Positions 17,182 through 25,960 of a stretch of 64,000 nt of DNA are shown here, in pieces. The first letter of the stretch is position 1, and each line of letters starts with the position of its first letter. The position numbers and the translations under genes were made by a program. Source of the DNA: Gemmatimonadota bacterium (GTDB lineage Bacteria; Gemmatimonadota; Gemmatimonadetes; Longimicrobiales; Gaopeijiaceae); the NCBI GenBank assembly GCA_041390105.1, contig JAWKQO010000001.1, forward strand, positions 2,082,795 to 2,146,794. The letters are read 5' to 3'. The notes beneath the pieces were generated by a model. That model saw only the letters and a program-made list of their open reading frames with translations, did no database searches and had not been told where the DNA came from.

Positions 17182-19428
17182 ATGTCACGATCCCGCTCCG
17201 CGCTCCCCTGCGCGCTCCTCACGCTGGCCGCATTGGCAGCGGCACGTCCTTCGGCCGCGACCGCCCAGGCGGGCGGCATCGAGGCCCCCATGGCGGCGGT
17301 GGACGATCCGCTCTCCCTGCCCCGACCCACGCTGGCCGCTCACCACACCACGGCCGCGATCACCCTGGACGGCGTGCTGGACGAGGACGCGTGGCTCGAG
17401 GCCGACTCCACCGACGGTGTCTTCTGGGCCACCATCCCACGGCAGGGCGTCCACTCACGGGAACGCACCGTGGTGCGCATCCTCTACGACGACGAGACCA
17501 TCTACATCGGAGCGGTGCTCTTCGACGCCCGTCCCGACCAACTCTTCTCGGCCGGGCTGGAGCAGGACTTCCGTACCGAGAACTCCGACATCTTCGGTGT
17601 GGCGCTCGACACCTACTTCGACCGGCAGAACGCGTTCATGTTCGCGATCAATCCCGCCGGCGCCCTGTTCGACGCCCAGGCCTTCAACGACCAGGCCTAC
17701 GTGAATCGGGAGTGGGAAGGTGTGGTCGACGTGGCCACTTCCATCCAGCCCTACGGATGGGTGGTGGAGCTGGCCCTTCCCATGACCACGCTGCGCTTCG
17801 ACGCCAGCAAGCCAGAGCAGACCTGGGGAATCAACTTCTCGCGCCGCATCCGCCGCTACAGCGAAGACTCGATGTGGGCGCCGCTCTCGCGGCAATACCG
17901 CCTCTACAAGATGTCCCTGGCGGGCACCCTGACCGGTCTGACCAACCTGAAGCAGGGGCGAAACCTCTGGGTCAAGCCCTTTACCAGCGTGGGACGAGCC
18001 CAGGGCCTCAACGTCACCGGCACCGACACGAACCTGGACGGCGGTCTGGATCTCAAGTGGGGCGTGACGCCGCAGCTGACGTTGGACGTGACCGCGCTCA
18101 CTGACTTCTCCCAGGTCGAGGTGGATGAGCAGCAGGTCAACCTGACGCGCTTTCCGCTGTTCTTCCCCGAGAAGCGCGACTTCTTCCTCGAGAACGAGGG
18201 CATCTTCAGCTTCCAGGACGCCCAGGTCCGGAACTACCGCCTGGGGTCGAGCCCGCGGGACTTCAAGCTGTTCCACTCCCGCCGCATCGGACTATCCCCC
18301 GGTCGCGAGCCCCTGCCCATCGCGGGCGGTGCGCGCCTCACGGGTCGCATCGGCAATTTCGACGTGGGCCTGCTCAACATGCAGACCCGTACCGACACGC
18401 TGGCACCCGCGGAGAACTTCTCCGTGTTGCGCCTGCGACGGAACCTCTTCACCAGCTCCGATATCGGCTTCATGTTCGTCAACCGCCAGCAGACCGCCGC
18501 TGGCTCCGACGACTACAACCGCGCCTTCGGCGTGGACGGCAACTTCCGGTTCGGATCCACGTTGGTGAACAGTTACTTCGCCTTCACCGACGACCCCGAC
18601 GCCACCGGCCAGAACACGGCCGGCAAGGTCGAGGTGGCTTGGCGCAACCCACTATGGGACCTCTCCGCCTTCGGCAAGACCGTGGGAGACGGGTTTGAGC
18701 CCGATCTGGGCTTCGTGGCCAGGCGCGGCTTCCGGCAGGGGTTCGTGACGATGGGTGCCCACCCGCAGCCCGACCTGCCCAACGTGGCCGAGCTGAATCC
18801 CTACGTGGACGTGAGTGTCTACACGGATCTGGATGGGGAGCTCGAGACCCGCGAGGTGACGCCGGGACTGCAGATCCACTTCCTCGACAGCTCCACCCTG
18901 ACCGTCGAGCACGTGCGGCAATACGAGCGGCTCGCCGACGCCACCGCCATCGCCGGCGCCACGGTACCCGCCGGCGAGTACGATTTCGGGCTCACCTCCC
19001 TGACCTACCGCTCGGACGGGGGCCGGCCCGTTGCCGGATCGCTGACCATGACCAAAGGTGATTTCTACGACGGGGACCGCACCTCGGTCGGGGGCACGAT
19101 CACGCTGCGTCCCACCTTCCGTTGGTTCATCGAGGGCAGCTACCAACGCAACCGGCTGACGCTGGGTGGTCAGGAGGTCGACGCAGACCTGTACGGGGGT
19201 CGGCTCGGCTACTCGCGCAACACGCGCACGTTCCTGAACGCGTTCGTGCAGTACAACACATCGGCGGACGAGCTGGTCACCAACGTGCGCCTGAACATCA
19301 TCCACGCGCCGCTGAGCGATCTCTTCCTGGTCTACTCCGAGCGACGGAATCTCGACCCCGCGCCGGGCGATCCCCGTCTGATCAACCGACTGCTCACGCT
19401 CAAGGTCACCCGGCTGTTCGCGTTCTGA
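17182..19428 (+). CDS. DUF5916 outer-membrane protein (copy 3)
   Basis: A 748-aa paralogue of copies 1 and 2, on the opposite strand. Signal peptide about residues 1-32, CBM9-like domain (ITLDGVLDEDAWLEA, about 60-220), then the DUF5916 barrel with LFFPEKRDFFLENEG and a terminal VTRLFAF. The ATG at 17182 starts a clean signal peptide. Its TGA overlaps the ATG of the M14 peptidase gene by one base (TGATG), so the two products are made together. This pairing suggests an outer-membrane pore or receptor working with a peptidase, which is inference. Confidence 0.88.
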   Translation: MSRSRSALPCALLTLAALAAARPSAATAQAGGIEAPMAAVDDPLSLPRPTLAAHHTTAAITLDGVLDEDAWLEADSTDGVFWATIPRQGVHSRERTVVRILYDDETIYIGAVLFDARPDQLFSAGLEQDFRTENSDIFGVALDTYFDRQNAFMFAINPAGALFDAQAFNDQAYVNREWEGVVDVATSIQPYGWVVELALPMTTLRFDASKPEQTWGINFSRRIRRYSEDSMWAPLSRQYRLYKMSLAGTLTGLTNLKQGRNLWVKPFTSVGRAQGLNVTGTDTNLDGGLDLKWGVTPQLTLDVTALTDFSQVEVDEQQVNLTRFPLFFPEKRDFFLENEGIFSFQDAQVRNYRLGSSPRDFKLFHSRRIGLSPGREPLPIAGGARLTGRIGNFDVGLLNMQTRTDTLAPAENFSVLRLRRNLFTSSDIGFMFVNRQQTAAGSDDYNRAFGVDGNFRFGSTLVNSYFAFTDDPDATGQNTAGKVEVAWRNPLWDLSAFGKTVGDGFEPDLGFVARRGFRQGFVTMGAHPQPDLPNVAELNPYVDVSVYTDLDGELETREVTPGLQIHFLDSSTLTVEHVRQYERLADATAIAGATVPAGEYDFGLTSLTYRSDGGRPVAGSLTMTKGDFYDGDRTSVGGTITLRPTFRWFIEGSYQRNRLTLGGQEVDADLYGGRLGYSRNTRTFLNAFVQYNTSADELVTNVRLNIIHAPLSDLFLVYSERRNLDPAPGDPRLINRLLTLKVTRLFAF

Positions 19429-20723
19429 TGAGAGGACGCGGCGGTCTTCTGGTGGTGCTGTCCGCGCTGGCCGGGTGCGAGCGTCCCGAACGGTTCCAGC
19501 CGCCGCCACCCGAAACCTCGCCGGAAGAGCTGGTCACGCTGCATGAAGCAGTACGGGTGGCCGGCCTGGACGATCGGCGCTTCGACCACGCGCGCTACTG
19601 GTCCGGCGTGACCCCCTACCTCGGAGGCACGGTGCAGGCAGCGGTCGTCGGCACGAGCGCCGAGGGCCGGGACATCCGTCTGCTGCGCTACGGGCGGGGA
19701 GCTGTCCCCGTGCTGCTCTGGTCGCAGATGCATGGAGACGAGAGCACCGCCTCCATGGCGCTGGCCGACATCGTGCGCTTCTTCCATGAGCAACCGGAGC
19801 ATCCCTTGGCGCGCCGCATCGCGGAAGGGGCCACCGTGTACATGGTACCCATGCTGAACCCCGACGGCGCCGAGCGCTTCCGGCGCCGCAACGCCCAGGG
19901 CATCGACGTGAACCGGGACGCGCGTCGCTTGCAGACGCCGGAGGGTCGGCTGCTCAAGGCGCTCAACGACTCGCTGAGCCCCGCCTTCGGCTTCAACCTG
20001 CACGACCAGAACGCGGCCGTACGTGTCGGAGATTCCGACCGAGGCGTGGCCATCGCGCTGTTGACGCCGGCGTTCGATTCCGCCCGCAGCGTCGACGACA
20101 AGCGGCGGCGCGCCATGCAGGTGGCTTCCGTGGTGCTCACGGCCATGCGCCCCCTGGTGGACGACCACATCGCCAAGTACGACGATACGTTCAACCCGCG
20201 TGCCTTCGGCGACCTCATCGGCGCCTGGGGTGCCAGCACGGTGTTGATCGAGTCGGGCGCCTGGCGGGACGACCCCCAGAAGCAGCACCTCCGTCGCACC
20301 AACTTCGTCGGGATCCTCTCCGCGTTGGACGCGATCGCCACAGGCTCGTACGCGCACTACGACCCCAGCCTGTACGACGCGCTCGACTTCAACGGGCGGC
20401 GCGTACCGGACCTGCTGGCGGCAGGCGGCACCCTGGCGGTCCCCGGCTTGCCCCCGCTCCAGACCGACCTGCTGATCCAGTACGAGCTGCCCCTGCTCCA
20501 GGACAGCGCCGTGGTGGTCGATATCGGTGACATGGGTGAGGAGGAGGCACAGGACACGCTGGACCTGACCGGCCTGTTCGTGATCCCCCTCCCCGAGATG
20601 CGCGATGCTCGGGGCGGAGTCGACACCGGCGCGCCGGCCTGGTTCGAGGTGGCCGAAGACGCCGGGGGCCAGCGGGTGCGCTTCAGGTTCGAGGGCCGCA
20701 GGCCAGCGAACCTCCCCTCCTGA
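19428..20723 (+). CDS. M14-family zinc carboxypeptidase-like lipoprotein
   Basis: A 431-aa predicted lipoprotein (lipobox ALAGC, C17). The zinc site of M14 peptidases is visible: H102 and E105 in MHGDEST, and H192 in FNLHDQ. The catalytic Glu is probably E275 in VLIESGAW. GIDVNRD is also a family motif. Substrates could be peptides or peptidoglycan fragments; the family also includes amidases and deacylases. It is coupled to DUF5916 copy 3 by the TGATG stop/start overlap. A C-terminal domain (about 330-431) has no clear identity. Confidence 0.87.
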   Translation: MRGRGGLLVVLSALAGCERPERFQPPPPETSPEELVTLHEAVRVAGLDDRRFDHARYWSGVTPYLGGTVQAAVVGTSAEGRDIRLLRYGRGAVPVLLWSQMHGDESTASMALADIVRFFHEQPEHPLARRIAEGATVYMVPMLNPDGAERFRRRNAQGIDVNRDARRLQTPEGRLLKALNDSLSPAFGFNLHDQNAAVRVGDSDRGVAIALLTPAFDSARSVDDKRRRAMQVASVVLTAMRPLVDDHIAKYDDTFNPRAFGDLIGAWGASTVLIESGAWRDDPQKQHLRRTNFVGILSALDAIATGSYAHYDPSLYDALDFNGRRVPDLLAAGGTLAVPGLPPLQTDLLIQYELPLLQDSAVVVDIGDMGEEEAQDTLDLTGLFVIPLPEMRDARGGVDTGAPAWFEVAEDAGGQRVRFRFEGRRPANLPS

Positions 20724-20790
20724 GCGGCTCCGCCGCCGGGCACTGCGGCGTGTGCGGCCCGGACGCAGTCGGTGACCCCCCGGACGCGGC

Positions 20791-20825
20791 GAGGCCGCCC
20801 GCGCCCGGAAGGGCGGAGCGGCCTC
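20791..20825. terminator. GC-rich hairpin between convergent genes
   Basis: GAGGCCGC (20791-20798) pairs perfectly with GCGGCCTC (20818-20825), with further CCGCCC/GGGCGG pairing inside. It lies between the ends of the M14 gene and the convergent PKD lipoprotein gene, where a bidirectional terminator is expected. There is no T tract, so termination by this hairpin is only probable. Confidence 0.45.
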
Positions 20826-20893
20826 GAAGGTCGGGAGGGCGAGTTCAGTCGTCGGGGGTTCGCCCACCTCGACCCGATCCATGGACCCTCGCG

Positions 20894-21586
20894 CTACCAC
20901 TTCAGGGTTTTGTCGTAGATCTCGGAGCTGCAGATGGTGAAGAGCGTGCAGGAGTAGACGCGCAGCCGGATCGAGCTCTTTCCGCGGCTACCCGAGAACC
21001 CTGCCGTCAGGCGCACCTTGGCCTGCCCGACGATGCCCGCCACCGGCACGAAGGTCTCGATGTCGTTCTTGGTGGTCGAGAGCGTGATCGAGGTGATCTT
21101 GTTGTCGAAGGCGGTGAAGACCAGGTCCGCGCCCTTGTAGTTGGGATGCGTCTGGTAGCAGACCCCGATGACCTTGACGTCGAAGCAGGCGCGGGGGGCC
21201 GGATCGATCTTCAACGACTTCGTGGACGTAGTCCTGAGGTTGCCGGCGTCGCGCGCGGTCAGGGTCACCGTGTACGTCTTGCCGGCCGCGGGGAAGTCGT
21301 GGTCCAACTTGATGGCATCGAAGCCGTTGGCGACGGTGAAGGTGGTGCCGTCGCCCCAATCGATCGTGACGTCGGCGATGTCGCCATCGACGTCCGTGAC
21401 GTTGGCGGCCAGCGTGGCACGGAGGTAGACCGTCCCCGATCCGGTGACGGCCATGGTGGCGACGGTGGGGGCCGTGGGCGCCACGGGCTCGGGATCCACG
21501 CCGGTGGCGCTCTTGTCGCAGGCGGCGGCGACGAGCGTGATCGCGAGCGCGAGCGCGGGGCGGAAGGCGGCGGTCATGCGCTTCAT
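20894..21586 (-). CDS. PKD-domain lipoprotein
   Basis: A 230-aa lipoprotein with lipobox VAAAC (C23). A single PKD domain occupies about residues 40-125, with the motifs ITIDWGDGTTF-like DVTIDWGDG and YTVTLTARDAGN. The rest (about 130-230) is a beta-rich module containing four cysteines that may form disulphides (ACFDVKVIGVC and CTLFTIC). PKD domains mediate surface or extracellular protein contacts. No enzyme motif is visible. It is a single gene between a terminator-like hairpin and the MATE gene. Confidence 0.8.
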   Translation of the reverse strand: MKRMTAAFRPALALAITLVAAACDKSATGVDPEPVAPTAPTVATMAVTGSGTVYLRATLAANVTDVDGDIADVTIDWGDGTTFTVANGFDAIKLDHDFPAAGKTYTVTLTARDAGNLRTTSTKSLKIDPAPRACFDVKVIGVCYQTHPNYKGADLVFTAFDNKITSITLSTTKNDIETFVPVAGIVGQAKVRLTAGFSGSRGKSSIRLRVYSCTLFTICSSEIYDKTLKW

Positions 21587-21702
21587 GTTCGATTCCTCGG
21601 GGGTTCAGGTTCTTCTCCCTTCACCCCGAGAAGCGAAAGCCGCCGCCCTCCACCCTCACGCCCCGTGAAATCCGCAGAACTACGCCATTTCCGGGTCTGG
21701 CC

Positions 21703-23139
21703 TCAGACGGTGACCGCCTTCCAGCGCCCCCTGCGGAAGAGCACTGCGGCCGCCACGGCCAGGGTGGCGTAGGCGATGGCGATGGCCGAGAAGACTCCCT
21801 CGGCTCCCCAGCTTCCCCGCACCGCCAGCCCCCAGGCCAGCGGGATCTCCCACATCCAGAAGCAAGCGACGTTGAGCCAGGTGGGCGTCCAGGCGTCCCC
21901 GGCCCCGTTGAAGGCCTGGGTCAGCGTCATGCCGTACGCGTAGAACAAGAAGCCCGCCGCGATGATGCGCAGGCCATGCACCGCGTAACGACCCGTGACC
22001 GCATCCACGCCGAACAATCCCACCAGCTGCGGGGCGAAGGCCACGAAGACCACGCCCACCGTGCCCAGGAAGACGAAGTTCATGAACGACGCCCTCCACA
22101 CGGCGGACTCCGCACGCTCCGGCAGCCCTGCCCCCATGTTCTGGCCCACCATGGTGGCGGCCGCGTTGGACAGTCCCCAGGCGGGCAGCAGCGCGAACAT
22201 CACGATGCGGATGGCCACCGTGTAGCCCGCCACCGCCTCGGCCCCGAACGTCGCGATGACCCGCACCAAGCCCAACCAGGACGCCGTTCCCACGAAGATC
22301 TGGAAGGTGCCCGTGGCGGACAGCCGCACCAGGCGGCCCATGACGTCGAGCCGGGGCCGGAACAGCGCCCACGCCACCCGCAGTCGGTCCGACAACCGGA
22401 ACAGCGTGACCAGCTGGACGCACACGGCGGTTCCACGACCGATGGTGGTGGCCAGCGCAGCGCCCGTCACGCCCATCTCCGGGAACGGCCCCAGCCCGAA
22501 GATGAGGGCCGGATCCAGGATCAGGTTGAGCCCGTTGGCCAGCCACAGCACGCGCATGGCGATGGCGGCGTCCCCCGCTCCCCGGAATGCAGCGTTGAGC
22601 AGGAACAGCAATACGATCACGCTGTTCATGCCGAGCAGGAGGCGGGCGTACCCTTGTCCTACCACCACCACGCTCTCGCTCGCGCCCATGAGCGCGAGCA
22701 GCGCCGGCGCCTTCCACAGGCCGATCAGGCCCAGGCTCACGCCGATGGCGATGCCCAGCAGGATGCCCTGCGCGGTGGCGCGCCCCGCCGCCTCCGCGTC
22801 TCCCTCACCGATGCGGCGCGCCACGGTGGCCGTCACGCCGATGGACAGTCCCATGGCCAGCGTGTACACGACGATCACCAGCGACTCGGTCAGGCCCACG
22901 GCAGCAACGGCATCCGCCCCCAGACGCGACACGAAGAAGATGTCGACCACCGCGAAGATGGACTCCATCACCATCTCCAGGACCATCGGGATGGCCAGGA
23001 GCAGGATGGCGGAGGTGAGCGGCCCCTCGGTGGGGGACGCCCCCCGGCCCCGCAACGCGTCGACGATCAATTGGAGCACACCGCCTTCCTGAGGACGCTC
23101 CGACTGCCGCCGTTCGATCTCGGTGTTCTCTACCGGCAT
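21703..23139 (-). CDS. MATE-family efflux transporter
   Basis: A 478-aa multidrug and toxin extrusion protein with about 12 membrane segments in two MatE halves. Family patterns include AIPMVLEMVMESIFAVVDIFFVSRLG at the first half and VGQNMGAGLPERAE in the second. It exports cationic drugs or metabolites in exchange for H+ or Na+; the substrate cannot be told. The ATG at 23139 follows GGAG 6 nt upstream. A strong intrinsic terminator and a small leader ORF stand directly in front of the gene, so it is probably controlled by attenuation. Confidence 0.92.
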   Translation of the reverse strand: MPVENTEIERRQSERPQEGGVLQLIVDALRGRGASPTEGPLTSAILLLAIPMVLEMVMESIFAVVDIFFVSRLGADAVAAVGLTESLVIVVYTLAMGLSIGVTATVARRIGEGDAEAAGRATAQGILLGIAIGVSLGLIGLWKAPALLALMGASESVVVVGQGYARLLLGMNSVIVLLFLLNAAFRGAGDAAIAMRVLWLANGLNLILDPALIFGLGPFPEMGVTGAALATTIGRGTAVCVQLVTLFRLSDRLRVAWALFRPRLDVMGRLVRLSATGTFQIFVGTASWLGLVRVIATFGAEAVAGYTVAIRIVMFALLPAWGLSNAAATMVGQNMGAGLPERAESAVWRASFMNFVFLGTVGVVFVAFAPQLVGLFGVDAVTGRYAVHGLRIIAAGFLFYAYGMTLTQAFNGAGDAWTPTWLNVACFWMWEIPLAWGLAVRGSWGAEGVFSAIAIAYATLAVAAAVLFRRGRWKAVTV

Positions 23140-23170
23140 GGGATCTCCATCAGAGCCGAAGTGGGAAACG

Positions 23171-23208
23171 AAAACGGCCTCCCGGGTCACCGGGAGGCCG
23201 TCCGTTTT
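23171..23208 (-). terminator. Intrinsic terminator 30 nt before the MATE start
   Basis: An 11-bp perfect stem (CGGCCTCCCGG / CCGGGAGGCCG) with a four-base loop is flanked by A-rich and T-rich runs. Read on the minus strand the stem is followed by TTTTCGTTT, a classical rho-independent terminator. It sits inside the leader of the MATE gene, between the small ORF 23229-23327 and the start codon, so it can act as an attenuator. Confidence 0.7.
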
Positions 23209-23228
23209 CGCCTGGCGCGAGTGTAGGA

Positions 23229-23327
23229 CTACCGCCACCCCGGGAGTGGTTGGGGACGCACGAAGACGCCGAGCGCCGTCATGCGACGGCGAGTCGTGTC
23301 CTGTGCGGGGATGGCGATGCTCTTCAT
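23229..23327 (-). CDS. Putative leader peptide of the MATE gene
   Basis: A 32-aa open frame, MKSIAIP... ending PLPGWR, on the same strand as the MATE gene and about 90 nt upstream of its start. A GGAG lies 9 nt before its ATG. The end of the frame contains CCCGGGAG, which repeats part of the terminator stem, so ribosome position here could alter folding of the terminator. This is the arrangement of ribosome-mediated attenuation of efflux genes. The rest of the 352-bp gap between 23139 and 23492 holds no other gene that I can see. Confidence 0.4.
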   Translation of the reverse strand: MKSIAIPAQDTTRRRMTALGVFVRPQPLPGWR

Positions 23328-23412
23328 CGATCGGTGCTCCGATGGATTCGTTGGGGAGCGCGAAGGATAGGAGCCGTCGGCAGCACCGGCAACCCCGACT
23401 TTGGTCAGGTCG

Positions 23413-23435
23413 GCACCCCGCGCCGCGGGCGGGGT
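23413..23435 (-). terminator. Hairpin downstream of the DUF6524 gene
   Basis: CACCCCGC and GCGGGGTG form a perfect 8-bp stem with a 7-base loop, 57 nt past the stop of the DUF6524 gene. No T tract follows, so this is a weak terminator candidate. Confidence 0.3.
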
Positions 23436-23491
23436 GATGGCCCGCTCAGTGGCAGCGGCCTTCCCGATTCGGCGCAAACGGCCTCGGCCCC

Positions 23492-23929
23492 TCAGTTGCT
23501 CTCGTCGATGTCGACCTGGCCGGTGATCTGCCGGCTGAGGAGCGACCAGCTGAGGCCCACGCCGAGCAGCAGCGAGATCACTCCCAGCGCCAGGTGCGTG
23601 ACGGCGGGCGCTCCCTCGGTCGAGAGCACTCCCCACTCCACCAGCAGCCAGACCAACCCGATCCCCAGCGCCACCACCAGGATGGCCCCCTTGATGCCCA
23701 GAGAGCGCCGCGTAGCCTGCACGAAGACCGCCCAAGCGATCAGTATGAGCACCCCGCTCAGAAACATGAGGGCGCTGGGATAGCCCTCCGGCAGGGGGCT
23801 CTGGAAGAGGGGCGCCACGGCCCAGTGGTAGAACGAGACCCCCTCGGGGTTGTAGGTCAGGTGCACCAAGGCAGCGGCGGCGATCAGCCGCAGCAAGATT
23901 CCCGTCCAGTTCACGCCACCCTCCGCCAT
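23492..23929 (-). CDS. DUF6524-like inner-membrane protein
   Basis: A 145-aa protein with four hydrophobic segments. The start NWTGILLRLIAAAALV followed by TYNPEGVSFYHWA matches what I recall of the DUF6524 family. Function is unknown. The ATG at 23929 gives MAEGGVNW; longer frames add arginine-rich sequence without family character. It is monocistronic, between the MATE leader and the methyltransferase gene. Confidence 0.75.
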   Translation of the reverse strand: MAEGGVNWTGILLRLIAAAALVHLTYNPEGVSFYHWAVAPLFQSPLPEGYPSALMFLSGVLILIAWAVFVQATRRSLGIKGAILVVALGIGLVWLLVEWGVLSTEGAPAVTHLALGVISLLLGVGLSWSLLSRQITGQVDIDESN

Positions 23930-24075
23930 TCCGAAACTCCCTCCCGACCTGTGCGCGGGACCCTTTCTCCGACGACCACTCACTGCGCTCCGGGCCCAGC
24001 CACGCAGTGCCGCCGCGGACGATCCGTTCACGACAATAGCGCGCCGCGGCCGGTTTGTCGCGGTACGGACGCCGC

Positions 24076-24828
24076 CTACTTCTCCAGCCTGAACGCCACC
24101 GAGTAGGGCCGCGTCCTGGCCCGCTCGAGCTCGCGCGCCGACCGGGCCAGCGCATACCGGTCAGGAGTGAGACGCGGCTCCTCGAAGTGCGTGACCACGA
24201 AGCCCGCGGTGCGGAACGCCTTCCAATAGTCCGACAGGGGTCGATGGAACCAGATGAAGTCCGACGTGAAGTGCCCCCAGGGTGGCTCCACGACCTTGTG
24301 GGGTTCGAAGTAGGGTTGCGCCCAGACGTATGCGACGCGCCCCTCGGGATCCTCGGTGCGCATCCCCTGGGGAAAGCAGGGATGCGAAAAGACGAGAACC
24401 GCCGCGCCACCCGGCCGGAGGACGCGGTAGAAAGCCCCCAGCGTGTCGCGAAGGGCCGGCACGTCCATCAAGACGTAGTTGGAGACCACCCGATCGAACC
24501 GCTCGTCGTCCAGGGTGTCGAGCGCGGTCACCGAGTCGACACGAACGTCGAGTTCGGGAGCCGACGACTTGGCGATCTCGATCATCCTCTCGGACACGTC
24601 GACGCCCACCACCCGAGCCCCTCGGCGAGCCAACTCCCGGGTGAGGTAGCCGGTGCCGCATCCCGCATCGAGGACATCGAGTCCGCTCACGTCTCCCACG
24701 AGCTCCCAGAGCACCGGATCCGAGTTGAGTCGCCGGTTCTGATCGCCGTCGTGCCCCACCTGGATCTGCCAATCCGCCGCGATCCGGTTCCAGAACGCCC
24801 GCACTTCCTCGAGCTCGTCGCCCATCAT
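24076..24828 (-). CDS. Class I SAM-dependent methyltransferase
   Basis: A 250-aa Rossmann-fold methyltransferase. The SAM site is VLDAGCGTGYLTREL (about residues 48-62), followed by the acidic VVGVDVSERM and a post-II motif FDRVVSNYVLMDV. The C-terminal part (PWGHFTSDFIWFHRPLSDYW) resembles methyltransferases acting on small molecules. The substrate is unknown. The ATG at 24828 overlaps the stop of the upstream cyclase gene (ATGA), so it is made together with the cyclase. Confidence 0.88.
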   Translation of the reverse strand: MMGDELEEVRAFWNRIAADWQIQVGHDGDQNRRLNSDPVLWELVGDVSGLDVLDAGCGTGYLTRELARRGARVVGVDVSERMIEIAKSSAPELDVRVDSVTALDTLDDERFDRVVSNYVLMDVPALRDTLGAFYRVLRPGGAAVLVFSHPCFPQGMRTEDPEGRVAYVWAQPYFEPHKVVEPPWGHFTSDFIWFHRPLSDYWKAFRTAGFVVTHFEEPRLTPDRYALARSARELERARTRPYSVAFRLEK

Positions 24829-25928
24829 CCCTCCCTCGCCAACGCGAACAACTCCACGGGTTGGTCCTTTCCCCGCAGCACCTGCTCCCCCAGCGACCGG
24901 AACTCCACGCCTTCCACCCCCGCGAGCCGGGAGGCCAGGGCATCGCCCACCAACACGTCCACTCCCCGCGCTCCGCATTGTCCCTGAATCCGTGCCGTCT
25001 GGTTCAGCACGTCGCCCGTGAAGACGATCTCCTTCTTGAGGGCCCCGATCTCACCGGTGGTCACGGGTCCCGTCTGCAGCCCGGCCTTGAACTCCGGAGC
25101 GACACCGAAGCGGGCCTGGAACCAGCCGGCTCGCCGTCCCAGATCGCGTTGCATCTGGAGCACGCAACGGATGCAGTTGCCGTCCCGCACTCCGATCGCC
25201 TCGGGCCAGGAGACCACGACCTCGTCGCCGATGTACTGGTACACCTGTCCGCCAGTCTGTACGATCGCTTCGGCCAACGCCTGGTAGTAGGCCCGCAGCA
25301 GGTCGAAGTAGCGCGCGTGCCCGAGTCGCTCCGCGATCTGCGTCGACGACTTCATGTCGGAGAACAGAAAGACGCGGCGCTCCTCCTTGGGCGTGTGGTA
25401 GCGCCCAGTGAGGAAGTTGGTCAGCACGTGCGGTCCGAGGTGCTCGCTGATCTCCGCATAGAAGAGCGAGGCCACCAGGGACGCGGTCAGCTGCACGCCC
25501 GTCCCGAGGCTGGTCTTGCTGATGGCAAAGGCCTTGAATCGTTCCCATACGCGGGGATCCGTCAGACCGGTCTGCATCTCCATCGCAGCCGCGATGGGAA
25601 ACGTCACGCCGATGACCGCCGCCAGGAACACGCCGTAGAACGCGGTCTTTCCGATCAGCTTCACGCCCAGGCTCCGCTCGGTGAAGCGACGATTCAGAAA
25701 GAGCAGCTCCATCGCACCGACCAGCAGGCCGACGGACGCGACGGCCAGGGACGCGAAGACGTAGATGGCCGGAGTCAACTGGATGGCCGTGTCCGGAACG
25801 TCGGAGAAGCTGCCGGTCGCGGCATAGTCCGAGATCAGAAACACCTGCGCCAGCAGGAGCCAGATCACCCCGAACGGTACGATGCGGAGCAGCGTGCGCT
25901 GCGTCGTGGGGGAGAGTCGTGACCACAT
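24825..25928 (-). CDS. Membrane-anchored class III nucleotidyl cyclase (copy 1)
   Basis: A 367-aa protein with an N-terminal membrane part of about four segments (residues 15-165) and a C-terminal class III cyclase domain (about 185-360). Metal-binding aspartates are in FLFSDMKSST and IGDEVVVSW; the transition-state residues are in GDVLNQTARIQ; K in EFKAGLQTG and D in FTGD suggest ATP as substrate. It should make cAMP in response to a membrane signal. It is translationally coupled to the methyltransferase gene and is a close architectural paralogue of the cyclase at 33017-34042. Confidence 0.88.
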   Translation of the reverse strand: MWSRLSPTTQRTLLRIVPFGVIWLLLAQVFLISDYAATGSFSDVPDTAIQLTPAIYVFASLAVASVGLLVGAMELLFLNRRFTERSLGVKLIGKTAFYGVFLAAVIGVTFPIAAAMEMQTGLTDPRVWERFKAFAISKTSLGTGVQLTASLVASLFYAEISEHLGPHVLTNFLTGRYHTPKEERRVFLFSDMKSSTQIAERLGHARYFDLLRAYYQALAEAIVQTGGQVYQYIGDEVVVSWPEAIGVRDGNCIRCVLQMQRDLGRRAGWFQARFGVAPEFKAGLQTGPVTTGEIGALKKEIVFTGDVLNQTARIQGQCGARGVDVLVGDALASRLAGVEGVEFRSLGEQVLRGKDQPVELFALAREG

Positions 25929-25960
25929 GCGACGACGTGCGGTCCCTCAGGTGTCGGCGG

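Noticed and set aside
11470..19428. DUF5916 proteins read as SusC/TonB receptors
   Set aside because: They lack a plug domain and TonB box and instead have a CBM9-like N-terminus with the FFPEKREFFLE signature.
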